A DNA stretch of 64,000 nt from Circinella minor (GCA_016758965.1 JAEPRB010000222.1:1-64000), one strand, 5' to 3'; counted from the first letter of the stretch, positions 1 to 13,003 are shown. Program-made: numbers and translations. The notes: a model not told the origin generated them from the sequence alone.

Positions 1-945
1 AAAAAAAAAAAAAAAAAAAAAAATATTAAGAAACAACAAAAACTGTTTAGGAAGACCGTCACTTTCCCAGATTATAATTTTAAAAAGTGACAAGTCCGTC
101 CCTTCTATCCCCCGTTTTTTTTTGAGGTGGCGAAAAAAAAAAAAAAAAAGATCTTTTTATTTGTTTCATTATTATTATTATTCGTTAAATAAACAAGCGT
201 ATTTCTTGTTATTTATTTAAGGTTCTATTTGTTGTTGCTGTTTTTTTTTCTTATCATTTCACCCTTTTACAAAGACTTGATAAACTTTTGATTTAATTTA
301 AAAACGGTATCAGTTGAAAACAAATCATTTATCAAAAAAGTGATTATAGGTATAAACCCTTTCCTTCCCCCCCCCCACACCTCAGTAGTTTTATAACTCT
401 ATTCACACAATTTTTTTTTTATCTTTAATTCTAAAAGAGATTAAAAAAAGGGAAAAGGGCGTACCTCCCTTCCCCCTCTTTTCATCATTATAAAATTATA
501 TATCCAAAGTAATGAATGAAGAGGCGCAGCAGTGGAAAAAAAAAAAAGGTACACATTTACACATTTGATGAGTGTGCGTTCATATATTTATATATAGAAC
601 CCGACTGACATAATCGTCAATATTGGGGGGAGATGGTTTAAGGATTATGTGGATTGCGTCAATTCTGATACAAATAAAGTAAATATCATTATGCATTAAT
701 GATCAGGCCAAGACAGATTTATAAAAAAAAAAGGTCGAGCGTGTGCTCAGCTCTCCGGGTAATAAAAGACTAAAACGGAATACATGTTCGCCAAGCGAAA
801 AAAAAAATTCACTATTGATATGAATTCGATAAAAAAAAAAAACATTTATATATAAAACATATTTTTATTTTCCCTCTTTTTTTTTATTTTATTTTTATAT
901 CTAATACATATATCTAATATATATTATAAGTAACTTTAATTACAA
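1..945. other. Upstream intergenic region of P450-1
   Basis: No coding frame is supported here. The stretch opens with a run of 23 A and holds many A and T homopolymers plus short C/T-rich runs. The only useful element is a TATA-like site close to the P450 start, listed separately. Confidence 0.6.
847..857 (+). promoter_or_regulatory. TATA-like box of P450-1
   Basis: TATATATAAAA lies about 90-100 bp upstream of the P450 ATG at 946, followed by a T/C-rich stretch. The spacing suits a fungal core promoter, but the region is AT-rich enough for chance matches. Confidence 0.4.
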
Positions 946-2827
946 ATGAAAACATTACAAGATATTGTTTTAAACTTTTATCAACAACAACAACAACAAC
1001 AACAAGGAAATCTTATGGTTGTTAATAACAACAAATGGGCTATTACCACAGCAACTGCTACTACTATTTTTATTTACTATGTGATCAAAAACATAATTAA
1101 CTCGAATAAAGACAAAAATGATGCAACACCTATTGTTCCTTATCGTTGGCCTATTCTTGGTTCTTCTGCAGAATATTTTAAAGATAAAAAGAAATTTGCA
1201 AAAGAAAAAGCTGAACTTTATGGTCCTGTTTTTCGTGTTCATTTACTTGGTCAGGTATATATATATATATAAAATAACGACCTATTTTTTTTCTTATTGT
1301 CTATATACTAAATTCATTATTCATTCATCTATTAAAAGATGTGTACAGTGGTAGGAGGAAATTATGCCCATGAAGTTTTTATGAACCCAAACCTTGATTT
1401 TATTAAAAGTTCACAAAAGGTATATATATATTGACAGAAAAAATGGGGGATATTTATAAAATAATAAATAATTTTAAACCATTTTGTTTGGGTTACTACC
1501 TATAGTATTTTGATATACCATTACTGCTTAATGATTTTCATGATCGATTGCCTTTAAGTATGTTTCGAGATTTTATAATCAAGGAAATGACACACAATTT
1601 GTCAAAATATAGTAATCACTTTGATGAACAGGTATCTTTCATTTTATTTATTTATTTATTTATGTCATCCATCCTATGAAAACACACGCTCAAATTCCTC
1701 TTGTTACTTTTTTTTTTTCTTCTTCCATATATTATAATCAAGTGCACAAACGTCGCTGCAGAAATATTTGGAAATTTAACAGGTACATAACTGATATCCT
1801 TTTTTTTTTTATCTTTTTATAATGAATACAATGATTTATAGCTTTTTTTTTTTTTTTTTTTTTTTTGATAGAACCAAAAATTATTACCGATGTAAACGAA
1901 ATAGTTCAATCCTTTGTGGCTCGTACAACTGCTTTTACATTAGGTGGAACTTCTTTTACTGAAAATAAAGAATTATTATATCTATTGGAAAACGTAGCAG
2001 ATGAATGTTCAAAACGATTTTTAATGCCTAGTCCAGCGCGTGCTTTATTACCATGGTGGAATACTCTTTATAAAAAGTAAGTCTATAGTAAACATAAAAA
2101 TAGAAAGAAAAAAAAAAAAAGAGTAAACTAAGTATATAAAGAGTTTTTGGGGCTCCTTGATAGAATAACAATAGCTTTTATTAACACATACGTATTTTTT
2201 TTTTTATCTATTAGAATTTTTTATAGCCGAAATACATTTGCAAAAGAATCTATTCAAAGAGTTCGAAATGGTTTAAAAGAAGAAGTAAAACGACGTCTTG
2301 ATATTATTCATAACAAGAATGAAAAAGAAAAAAAAGCACCTGTAAGTTTTAAATCATAATTAGAATCGACTTTTTTTTTTTTTTTTTGGGTATTCATTCT
2401 CCCAATTTATATATATATTATATAGGATGATGTACTTCAATTCATTTTAACAAACCATTTTAAAGATGAAAATGAAAATGATATTCTGGATGGACTTACT
2501 ATATGGTTTTTTTCCATGACATTTTTAAGTGTATCGACTACTTCTGGTATATTAATGGCTCTTCTTCATTCATTGGCCAACTTTCCTCAATATGTTTCTG
2601 AATTACTTGAAGAACAAGAACATGTCATTCAACAAAAGAAGAAGAATAATACACATTCATCATTGGATGCTGATGATTATAAAAAATTGGTAAAATTAGA
2701 TAGTTATATTCGTGAAGTGTTTCGACATATGGATGATTTTGGTCATCCCCATGTGAATATAACTAAAAATAATGTTGTATTAAGTAATGGTACAATCATT
2801 CGTCCTGGTAAGTTTTATTTTATTTAC

Positions 2828-2895
<68 letters not shown>

Positions 2896-3444
2896 GATCT
2901 TGATGATGCTAATAATATCAATAATATATATATAATTTTTTTTTTTAGGTGAAGAAGTTTTTACAAATTTTTGGCATTTAAATTTTGATCCAACAAGTCA
3001 ACCTGATTTGGAAGATTTGGAAGAATTTAAACCATTTCGATTTGTAGGTCGTGGAAAACAATCAACAAAATGTAGTAATGATTATTTACCCTTTGGATTG
3101 GGAAGGTAAGATAATATATTTATATTTATATTTATATATATATTTATTATTATTAATTACTACTTATTAAACTAATCATTATTGTATATATATATTATAA
3201 AGACATGCTTGTCCAGGTAATTAATATATAGATAACGTGATGAACATTAGTATTATATATATATAGTTAAATTAATATATTAATATATATTATATTATAT
3301 ATAGGTCGATGGTTTGCAATTGAAGAAACGAAAGCTATTATTTCAGTTATCATTCGACATTATGAACTTTCACATATATCTATTGAAAAACAAGATAAAG
3401 AGAAAGGAATTCAATTTATTAATCGAGATAAAAAGAAATATTAA
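946..3444 (+). CDS. Cytochrome P450 (P450-1), ten exons
   Basis: Predicted haem-thiolate monooxygenase of 526 residues, probably ER-anchored by a hydrophobic segment near residues 33-50 that follows a polyglutamine tract. Exons: 946-1254, 1339-1419, 1506-1631, 1743-1782, 1872-2076, 2215-2341, 2426-2807, 2949-3105, 3203-3216, 3305-3444; the total divides by three. Family motifs seen: ExxR as EVFR (393-396), FKPFRF (PERF-like), and haem-binding FGLGRHACPG with Cys479. The haem cysteine sits in a 14-nt microexon. The I-helix oxygen-activation motif, usually A/G-G-x-D/E-T-T/S, reads L-S-V-S-T-T (330-335), so the acidic residue is missing. The intron at 2808-2948 contains a long CT microsatellite. 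Substrate unknown. A second P450 at 46.4-48.7 kb shares the haem-motif intron. It converges on HEM4. Confidence 0.92.
2833..2893. repeat. (CT)n microsatellite inside a P450-1 intron
   Basis: About 60 bp of uninterrupted CT dinucleotides occupy the intron between the ExxR exon and the PERF exon. In the intron it acts as a long polypyrimidine tract. Such tracts are length-unstable. Confidence 0.95.
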
Positions 3445-3596
3445 TTTTCTTTTTTTTTGCTCTCTCTCTCTACTAATTATTACTAACTACTAGACTATAC
3501 TATAGTATTTATATTTATATATACAAATGAATCATATTATTACTTTCATTTAATAAAAATTACATGGGATTGTTATATATTCAAAAAGAATTATTT

Positions 3597-4394
3597 TTAT
3601 TTTAAAATGCCATCATAAGAAGCCAATGCAATAGATAATTCAGTCGCTCTTGGTTTTGGAGATATTAAAGTAACTTTTAATCCACATTGAATCATATGAT
3701 CTGCTGTCGTTTCTCCTATCGCTGCCAATTTAGGTATTGATTTTAAAAATGCATGATTTCGTTCCAATACATAATTTACACCAGATGGACTAAAAAAGAC
3801 GGCCCAATCTACTAGTTGTTTTTCTTCTTCTTGTCCAATGTGTTCTTTTAACCGTTGTGTTAATTCTGCATGAGGACACGTACAATAGGTGCGTACTTCT
3901 TGAAATGAAATGTGCGCTTCGTTTAATCGTGTGGGTAACTCGTTTAATCGTTTATCACCTGCAAGAAATAAAACACTTTTGTTTTCAAGTTGTTGAATAA
4001 TAGGTATCATTTCTGGAGCAAGTTGAACCGCACGTTCATGAACAATGGGTGCATGGTGAAAAAAATCCAATGCTATTACTTTTTCTGCTGTTTTACTACC
4101 CACAATAAATAAACGTAATGAACGCCATTGAGAATGAATCGTATAATGAGAAGTAGGTTTGATTGCTTGACGCCAAGTATCCACAGAACGTTGTGAAGTA
4201 AAAATAACACTGCCATGAACAGGAGGTTTGGAAAGTAATTCTTGAATAAATGAAATAGATTCTGATTTAGAATCTAATACGGGTATAAATTGAAGTGAAT
4301 AATTATATTTTTCAAATTGAATTTGATATTCATCATTGTTTTCTTCTTTGGCTTTAAATAAAAGTATATTATTATTATTATTATTATTGACCAT
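3597..4394 (-). CDS. HEM4: Uroporphyrinogen-III synthase
   Basis: Single exon, 265 residues, the usual size for HemD/Hem4. It closes and isomerises hydroxymethylbilane to uroporphyrinogen III, the fourth step of haem synthesis, in the cytosol. Recognised from the two-lobe pattern of the family: N-terminal lobe with VIFTSQRSVDTW, linker region with SVLFLAGDKR and a later RTYCTC segment, then DWAVFFSPSGVNYVLE and the C-terminal KLAAIGETTADHMIQCGLK. This low-conservation family has no short catalytic signature, so the call rests on overall resemblance. The N-terminus begins with a run of Asn from an AAT repeat. It converges on P450-1 with about 150 bp between stop codons; P450s need the haem this pathway makes. 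Confidence 0.88.
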   Translation of the reverse strand: MVNNNNNNNILLFKAKEENNDEYQIQFEKYNYSLQFIPVLDSKSESISFIQELLSKPPVHGSVIFTSQRSVDTWRQAIKPTSHYTIHSQWRSLRLFIVGSKTAEKVIALDFFHHAPIVHERAVQLAPEMIPIIQQLENKSVLFLAGDKRLNELPTRLNEAHISFQEVRTYCTCPHAELTQRLKEHIGQEEEKQLVDWAVFFSPSGVNYVLERNHAFLKSIPKLAAIGETTADHMIQCGLKVTLISPKPRATELSIALASYDGILK

Positions 4395-4953
4395 TTTTTT
4401 CTTTTTTATATATATAAAATAATAGAAGCAAAAAGAAAGCCGCTCCCCCCCCCCAGAAATTTAAAATAAAAATTCAAAATTTCCCAAGTTTTCTTTTTTT
4501 TTTTAATAATATCTCATTTTTTTTGAACCAGCAAAAAAAAAAAAAAAAAGAAAAAGGGTTCGTTTTTTCAATAATAACTATACATAAAAAAAAACGAGAG
4601 AGTGTGTGTGTTGAACAAAAGGGTAAAGAAAGAAAAAAAAATATAAAGTAGTAGTGGTGGTAGTAGTAGTAATATAATCGGATAAAAAAGAAGGGAGGAA
4701 GATACAAAATAATAACGTACAAAAAAAAAAGAGGTGCGTTTTGAAGCTATGTATATAAAAAGGGGATAATGTATAATATATATAGATCATAAGATTTTTT
4801 TTTTTTTTTGCTTCAAGAAAAAGAACAGAGTTATATATATATGAGATAAGAAGAAGAAGAAAATGAATAATGCGAGAGAGAATATGTGTGTTGTTGTTTT
4901 TTTTGGAGGAGGGGAGAAGGGGAGGAGGGGGAATATAGTATTTTTGTAATTAT
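4395..4953. other. Intergenic region HEM4 / RhoGAP
   Basis: Low-complexity A/G- and T-rich DNA with short TA and GT repeats. It serves as the upstream region of HEM4 and the 3' flank of the RhoGAP gene. No supported coding frame. Confidence 0.6.
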
Positions 4954-7900
4954 TTAAATATAACCTGCATTCTCTTTTGCTGGAACAGCAGGTGGGATAT
5001 GACGTAAAAGATCATCTGTTGAAAGTTCACGACGATGATGTTTACGGGCTGCAGCCGATAAAGAATGACGACGATGAGATGATGAAGGTAAAGGTGAAGA
5101 ATGATTGTGTTGACCTGGTGTTGGATCTGCAAATAATGTTTTATAATGATTTACAATATATTCAATAGCATGAATTTTATGATTCATATCAACAATATCA
5201 AGTCCTTCATCTCGATTACGCATCAATGTAGGTCCAAAAATGACTGCCAAATTCTTTGTTGTCATTAGATTTTCACTATTCCGTTGTTGAATTTTATCAA
5301 GATGTTGCATAAGATATTTTAAAGTATTAAAGTTTTCAGAAGGTAATGAATGAATCGATTTTTGGAATAAGGCAAATTGTTGATCACTGGAAGAGGATGA
5401 TTCTATTAAAAAAGAACCGTTTGAAATGAATATATATATATATATATAACTTATTTTAAGAGTAACCTCCCCCCCTCCTTCCATTATAATTTAAAATTAA
5501 ACTTACTAGCAGCATCTATAAACTTGTTATGCATTTCATAGGTGAATAATGGATTGGGTAAATCACGGAAATATTGTTTTAAAACACTTGTCACAGCACA
5601 GATATCATTCCATTTATTTTCATCACATAAATTACAAGTGTCATCTCCCATTTCGAATGCTTGTTGAATTTGCCGCATCTGTCCAGCAGCACCCGATTTT
5701 CGATAGATTCCTTCAAAATCCATACCACGAGTTTCTACAGCTTCAATACATTTAACAACAATTTTTGGTATAGTTCTATTTTCAGACTGAACTTGGGCTG
5801 CAAGATCATTACCAAACATGGCTAAAATGAAAAAAAAGAAAAAAAAAAACAAGGTTATTCCATTATCTTTTCTTTTTTCCATGATTAATATGAATCTTAA
5901 TTGTTACCTTCATGTTTAGTACCATCTGGATTAATTTTGCCTGTACAAGAAACTGATACATTATGCATACATCGAAAATGTGAAATATATCCACAATCTA
6001 AATATAATAATAATAATAATAATAATAATCAAGCACAAAAGTGAGTATCTAATAGAGTAGAGTAGAATATATATATATAAATAAATATTTACCTTGACAT
6101 TTAAGTTCACTCACACGCCACATCTTTTCATTACAAACATCACATTTTGTAGGTCGTAAAAATCGTGTTTGTGTAAAATTATGTCCATTTCGACCTCTTG
6201 CAACAGCATGAGCTTCCAATTCTTTTAATTCATTACTTGATTTTTGTCGACTACTTGGTTCTGGCATATTACCCGTCAATGGAGGTTGACTGACTGCATT
6301 GGCATCATAAGGTACACCAATGGTAATTTCTTCTTTATGATCACCATGCGTACCACTTCCATTCGTATTGGTATTCTTTTTACTATTACTATTATTACGA
6401 CGACCAAATTTATTACGACGAAACTTGAACATTTTAGGAGGTTCTGCTTTACTGATACTATCCCGTTGAGCAACTTTACGAACATTTTGATGATCCGATG
6501 ATTTTCGTTCCAAAAACACACCATTCATATTATCCGTGATTGAATCGTGTTGTACCTTGTTTTCATTCTTGGTATTATTTAAATGAGGTTGTTCATTTTT
6601 GGTTTCTTCAGTCAAGAAACTTGTACCTGCCATGACAGCTAATGCTTCACGTTCACGTTCAGTAACACGTCGTGATAAATCATTATTTAAACTCGTTAAT
6701 TCAGCATTCTTGGTATTTAACATGATCATTTCATTAATAATATCATCACGGGCTTTGATAAATCGATTATAACCGAATTTAGCTGCATCAATATCTGAAT
6801 GAATCGAACGTAATTGCATTTGAGCTGCTTGATGACTTTTTTCCCATAGTGTATCCATGGAAAGACGACTGAAGAAAAAAAAAATAGCAAGAAGATTTCA
6901 TTTTAGTATATATTTATATATATATATTTAGATATATATATAAAGAAAGAAATGGCACTTACTTTGCAGCATTATTAGTAATTTCAGAAATGAGTTCATC
7001 ACGATTGATACGTAAATCTTTACATATTCGTTCCAAAGCTGCTTTCGTTTGTCCTAAATGTTCTACTTGTTCTTTTGTTAATGTAATGGCTTCACCATTA
7101 CCAAAAATTGATGCTTGATGATAAATTAAAAGCTCAGCTTTTAATTTATCAGCTAATGCTTCTGCATTTTGTCTTGCAGATACTTCAGCTGCATATCCTT
7201 CTTTTACAATATGAAATTCGTCCAGCGCTTTTCTACTGATTGCCTATTTTTTGTTAAAAAAAAAAAAAAAGGATTTGTTGTCAATTTTTTTTTTTTTTGA
7301 TTAAAAAATGTATATCTTTACCTTGATTTTATTAAATTTGGTATCGACTTCTTTAAGTTGACTTTTAGTACTTTGTAATTCACGTTCTAATTGTATTATT
7401 CGATGTTGTTCATCATTTATAGAAGGTGGATCAATACAAGTAGTAGGTAATTCGACTGTATCAATATCATTTAATGATTGAAATGTTGCATCAGATAAAG
7501 GTGAATTCGATCCACGCGTTCTAGGTGGACTAGGAATATTTTCAAGTAGTGTAGAAGAGGTGGTTGTTTCTTCTGTTAATCCAGTGGTAGTATTTAACAT
7601 TTGATTTAATTCAGTTAATTCACGAGAACCTATATAAAAATTATCCACACCGCCCCCAATTTCAAATTGTTAATATATATATATAAAAAAAAAAGTGAAT
7701 GAAAAATAAAATAATCCTTTTTACACTTCCTCCCTTTTTTTTTTCCCCAACGACTTACTTAATATGACATTATTGGATCTTTCTTTTTCATTTAAAATGT
7801 TCATTGCTGTTGTTGTCGTCGTATTATGATCCATTCGAGAATCATTACTAGAAATACCTCCACGTCGTTCTTTATTTGAAGATCCTCGGTTTAACGAATC

Positions 7901-8262
7901 CAATGAATCACCTCGTTGTAATCCAAGCTAATATAACAAAATAAAGAGTTAAAAAAGAACAATAAATTTCCATATTTTTTTTTTTTGGGGGGGGGAGGGG
8001 AGAGGTTGAATGTTTCTCCTTGATTTGAAGTAACGTACCTGAATACGATATAAGGGGTCTCGAGTAATTGAAGAATGATCATTTGACTGTTGTTGTTGTT
8101 GTTGTTGTTGTTGAAGTAAAAGTCGTTCTTCTTTACGTTTTTGACGCATTTGTTTTCGTAGTTCGTGACATGATGTACAAAAAATACCCTACAATTATGC
8201 AAAAAAAAAAAAGTTAATGAGTCATTTATATTATCTATCATCATCATTAGATAAAAAATGAA

Positions 8263-8295
<33 letters not shown>

Positions 8296-9069
8296 TTTGC
8301 TAGTTTGTGTAAATACAAGATCTTCAATTTTGATATTACATTGAACACAACAAAAACAATCAGCATGATATGCCTCATCACCTATAAATAGAATTTTTTA
8401 TTATTATTATTAATATCTAAAAACAAAGAATAAAATAACAATTATTATTATTATTATTATTATTTTTTTTACCTGTCATGATTGCTTCATCTTTAATGGC
8501 CTTACGACATGCATGACAACTATAAGAACAGTCTTCACATATTGGACTTCCATCGCGAAGTAATAATAAATTACTATAACATTCGACAAGTTTTTGACAT
8601 TTCGCGCACCGAAAACTAGAAGAATTCATTATAAGGGTATATTAATAATAAGAATAGATAATAAATAAAAAATAATTTTTAATAAAGTAAAAAAAAAGAT
8701 AAAAAGATAAAAGAAAGAAACCCCAAGAAATACTTTTCTTTATTCAAAAGAAGGAAGGAGAGGTTTAAGTGTACATACACACAACTTTTCAACAAAGAGT
8801 GCAAAGGAGGAAAAAGAGGGAGGGGGGTGGGGGAGGGGTACGGGAGAGAGAGAGAGAGGAAAAAAGAGACCGAGAAGGGTTTGTTCATTTCAATACAATG
8901 GATAATAATAATAATAATAATAATAATAGAAATCTTACCATTCAAAATGCCAAATACCATCACCAAATTGAACAACAGAACCGTCTTCAATAGGTTTCAT
9001 ACATCCATTACAACAAGGATCTTCGTTTTCTTCAAAAACAAATGTTGTATCGTCGTGATAAGTATCCAT
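4954..9069 (-). CDS. LIM-LIM-coiled coil-C1-RhoGAP protein
   Basis: Predicted Rho-family GTPase-activating protein of 965 residues, eleven exons: 9069-8939, 8615-8473, 8381-8296, 8188-8039, 7927-7759, 7629-7322, 7243-6963, 6868-6093, 5997-5908, 5821-5507, 5402-4954; frame is continuous. Domains in order: LIM1 (20-73; C20, C23, WH pair, C44, C47, C50, C70, C73), LIM2 (77-127), a polyQ tract, a long Glu/Lys/Gln-rich coiled coil (about 260-490), a C1 zinc finger (652-698, starting HNFTQTRF with the His/Cys spacing), and RhoGAP (about 713-890) with arginine finger R752 in GIYRKSG. LIM-RhoGAPs of the yeast Rga/Lrg1 type act on Rho1/Cdc42 in polarity and wall synthesis; the C1 domain suggests lipid-dependent membrane recruitment. 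The first exon was found by joining WHFE to C44 across an intron. Confidence 0.9.
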
Positions 9070-10192
9070 TCAGGTTTTTTTTTTTTGTATATTGGTTTAT
9101 ATTTAAAAAAACTTTGACAACAAACACTTGTTCTTTTTGTCCCAACTTTAAATATATGTTATAAAAAAGAAAATGGTCTCTAAAAAAATAATAAATAATA
9201 ATAATAATAAAAAGAAATATAATACAAAGAATAAAAAAAAGAGGGAAAAGAAAGAAAAAGAAGAGAAATGTTGGGTTCAAGAGAAGTGAACCCACATTAA
9301 GCTTGGGTACAAGAAATTCTAGTTAAGAACTATAATTAAACCTTTCCTACCAAAGTCAGCGTAACCCAAAAAGAAAAAAAAACCTCAATGAGCCTCATCC
9401 ACTCCTCCGAAGTTGTTCCGACAATACTATCTTAATGGTAATAAGAATCAAAAAGTTGTTTTGCCCATGAAAAAAAAAAGTAGTATGTCTATTCTAATAT
9501 TATGTTAGTATTCTTATTTTTAAAAATACTAATACCATAATATATATACATTTATTTTATTATGAGAATATATAACGTTATATATATATATATATATATA
9601 AACTCACATTTAAATAATAAAATACAAAGTTACTCAGAGGGACGACGAGAGAGAGTGTGTGTGTTAAAAAGAAACAGAGGGGTCCAGAACAACAAAGATC
9701 TACTAAAGGACTTGAATGACCGACATCTTTCTAAAAAACCCGTTGATGATAAATGCTTATTGTTTTTTAGTGCCTTTTTTTTTTTTAACGTTTATATTGA
9801 TTTGATTTTAAAAATCATTCTGAAAAGAAAAATATAGATTATATATATTAACAAATTAATTTGAATTAATGCAACCTTATTATTATATATATATTTTCAT
9901 TATTTTAATTGGCTGGAACTCATGGTTAAAATACTTTAATTATATTATATTAAACATTTTCAAAAGTTCTTGGCTTCTAATTTATTTAAAAATTGACATC
10001 CATTTAAAATATTTTCGTGTAACATTTTTCTAATAAAATATAACGATTGGTAAAAGGACTTAATTAATAGTTATCCACTTATTTTGGTTACCCGCTCAAA
10101 TGAAAAGAAACATGTGAGAACTCGAATTATAATACCCCTTTCCCTCAAACCACACCCCCCCCTTTCAAAACTCCCTTCAAATGAAAATTATT
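9070..10192. other. Intergenic region RhoGAP / GatA
   Basis: AT-rich spacer holding the RhoGAP promoter and the GatA 3' flank. It has ATA and TA microsatellites and no coding frame with family resemblance or splice support. Confidence 0.6.
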
Positions 10193-12547
10193 TTATTTTA
10201 ATTTTGCTAATGAAAAAATATCTGCTATTTCTAATAAAAATTGATCATAACCATATTGTCCTAAAAGTTGTAATCCTATAGGAAAACCATTGGATTTTTC
10301 AAAAGGTACACTAATCGCTGGAATACCTGCAAGACTTGCAGGTACTGTCATCACATCATTGACATAAGTATCTACTGCTCCATGATGTTCTTTTCTTTTA
10401 TCATTCGAATCATCCGATTCAGGAAGACATTCTTCTATTGTTGGTGCAGGAGACATAGCACTAGGTGTTAATAATAAATGAACTCCTTTGTTTTCTGTAA
10501 TATCTGTCATTTTTTCATCATGATGTAATAAATTAGGTTGAATAAACACTTTATCAAAATCTTCTTGTACAAGTCTTCTTGCTTTTTGAGCAGGTAAAAA
10601 GTTTTTGTCATAAGTTCTAATTAATAATAATAAAATGGTTAATTAAACTCCTGACTTTCCTTTTTTTTTTTTTTTGTCATATAAAATGGTTCCTTTAATT
10701 ATAAGAAAAACCATTTCGCCTTTTTCCTTTTTCCCTCCTTTTTTTTTTTTTTTTGGTTACCCAGCTGTTAATATATGTGTTCCCAACATAATACGACGTT
10801 TCACTTCGGATCCAAAACCTTCAGCTCTAGTATCTGCATAAAGAAATTCATCATCTTCTTCTCTATTGGCTTGACTACGTCGACCTAATAAAAAAAAAAA
10901 ACAAAGTGAGTCATTCAACAAGATCAATAAAAAAACCATTGAATTTTTTTTTTTTTTTTTTACAAACCATAACGAACACCATCATAACGTGCCAAATTAG
11001 AACTTGCTTCAGCAAGTGCAATAGTAAAATAAGCAGGTAATGCGAATCGTGTCATGGGTAAAGATACAGGAACAATAGTTGCACCTCGTTCTTTAAAAAA
11101 TCGAATACCTTGACGCCAAAAATCAATTACTGTTTCAGATAATGGATCTACGTAATATTCTTGTGGTATACCAATAACTAAACCAGTTAAATCATCTTTA
11201 TTATGCCAACGTGAAACGAATTTTTGATCTTGATCATCTATTCGTGTTCTTAAATTATTTGGCATTGAAGTAGGATCTTTTGAATCATATGCAGAAATCG
11301 TATCTATTATAGTTTATAATAAAAAATATAGATATGAGAGTACTTCCTTTTTTTTTTTTTTTTTTTTTAGTTATGATCAATTTTAAATTAGTTTGTTTCA
11401 CTTTGAACATGTATATATAAAATTACCATAAACAAGTCGAGCACTATTCACATCTTGTGCAAGAATACCAACAGTATCTAATGAATTAGCATATGTCACT
11501 AATCCATATCTTGAACATCGTCCATAAGAAGGTTTATATCCTACAACACCACAATAAGATGCGGGTAATCTTACAGATCCTCCAGTATCAGATCCTAATG
11601 CACTATATTACCAAAAAAAAAATGTAAATTATTTAAATTTATTCTCTCCACCCCCCCCATTTCATGCCATAAATTATAAATTTACTTACGCAATACACAT
11701 TCCGGAAGCAACTGCTGCTGCACTTCCACCTGAACTTCCACCTGCAACATGTCTTTTATTACCATTCTCTTTTTCTTGATCATGTGGATTAATCACGGTT
11801 CCATAATGACTATAAATATTAGCAGCTCTACAATGTATATATATATATAGAGAGAGAGAGAGAATTAAATATATATTTTATTCTGGTTTATCTAAATGTT
11901 GAATATATATACTTACCCCATGCCAAATTCATCCATATTTGTTTTTCCCATAATAATAGCACCTGCTTGTTTTAATCGTTGAACTACAGTCGCATCATAA
12001 GGTGAAATAAATCCTTCCAAAATTTTTGATCCACATGTTGTAGGTAATGTTTCTGTACAAAAATTATCTTTGATACCAATAGGTGCACCATCCAGTGGAC
12101 TTAAAGTGGTACCTGAAAAATAAATATATATTTGTATCCAATGAGAAACTTTTTTTTTGTCTCTCTCTCTCTCTCTTTCATACACACACTTATATATATA
12201 TATATATATATCCGTTTGAGATTTATTTACCTTGTTCATGGCGTTGCATTGACTGGGATCCGAGATTCTCCAAAACTTGACGTTCTTCTACTGCAACAAA
12301 AGCATTTACTTGAGGGTTATGTAATTGTACGTTATCTATGGCTTGATTCCAAGTAGATATATTTTTTGTCTATATTATATTTAAAGATTATTTATTGAAT
12401 ATAGACTTGACCATTTAGATAAAAAGTTAAATTATAAGTATTTATATATAAAAGAGTTTTTTTTTTTCATTTCATTTCATTTCTTACATATTTATCATGG
12501 TGTATAAGAATAAACGATCGACGTGTCAATAATGATCTTGTCAACAT
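10193..12547 (-). CDS. HER2: Mitochondrial glutamyl-tRNA(Gln) amidotransferase subunit A
   Basis: Amidase-signature subunit of the GatFAB/GatCAB complex, which converts Glu-tRNA(Gln) to Gln-tRNA(Gln) in mitochondria. Eight exons: 12547-12488, 12369-12231, 12112-11917, 11827-11690, 11602-11427, 11303-10968, 10884-10761, 10616-10193, giving 530 residues. The start [17 protein letters not shown] looks like a mitochondrial presequence (Arg, Ser, hydrophobic, no acidic residue). The Ser-Ser-Lys catalytic set is visible: K81 in GIKDN, the cis-Ser in [10 protein letters not shown] (163/164) and the nucleophile S187 in [12 protein letters not shown]. Other conserved pieces are [16 protein letters not shown] and the C-terminal [14 protein letters not shown]. 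Intron donors are mostly GTAAGT-like; the sixth intron uses GTTTGT, chosen because it alone keeps the frame into GRRSQAN. Confidence 0.93.
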
Positions 12548-13003
12548 TATTATTTGTAATTTTTTTTTTTTTGGGGGGGGGGGAGAGAGGGGGAATAAAA
12601 TGAAGAAGTTCCGCTCTTATATAAATTTTATATACTGATTATCAAAGACATTAAGTAGTCATAACAACAAATTGATTGTCATGGTGATCATTGGGGTATG
12701 AAGGGGAGAGGATAGAGAATTATAAATACATAATACATGACAAAATTTATGAACAACCAAGTTAAGCTCTTATTAGTTTTATTTGACATGCTGGAAATCA
12801 CATAAATAATAATAAGTATATTCTTGTTCATCCCATTAACACGAAAATTTTATTCTTGCATAATAACCGAAGAATAATATAATTAAACAAATTCTATTTT
12901 TTATTCTACATTTCTTTGTTTGTCTTGTTTTATTTTATACATTTTAGAAGAGAAAAAAAAAAAAGAGAGGTATACTTTATATATTTAATATAATTTTTTT
13001 TTA
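12548..13003. other. Intergenic region GatA / OPA3-like
   Basis: About 450 bp of AT-rich DNA between the GatA start and the stop of the OPA3-like gene, both on the minus strand. It starts with a G-rich/T-rich run next to the GatA ATG. No coding signal. Confidence 0.6.
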
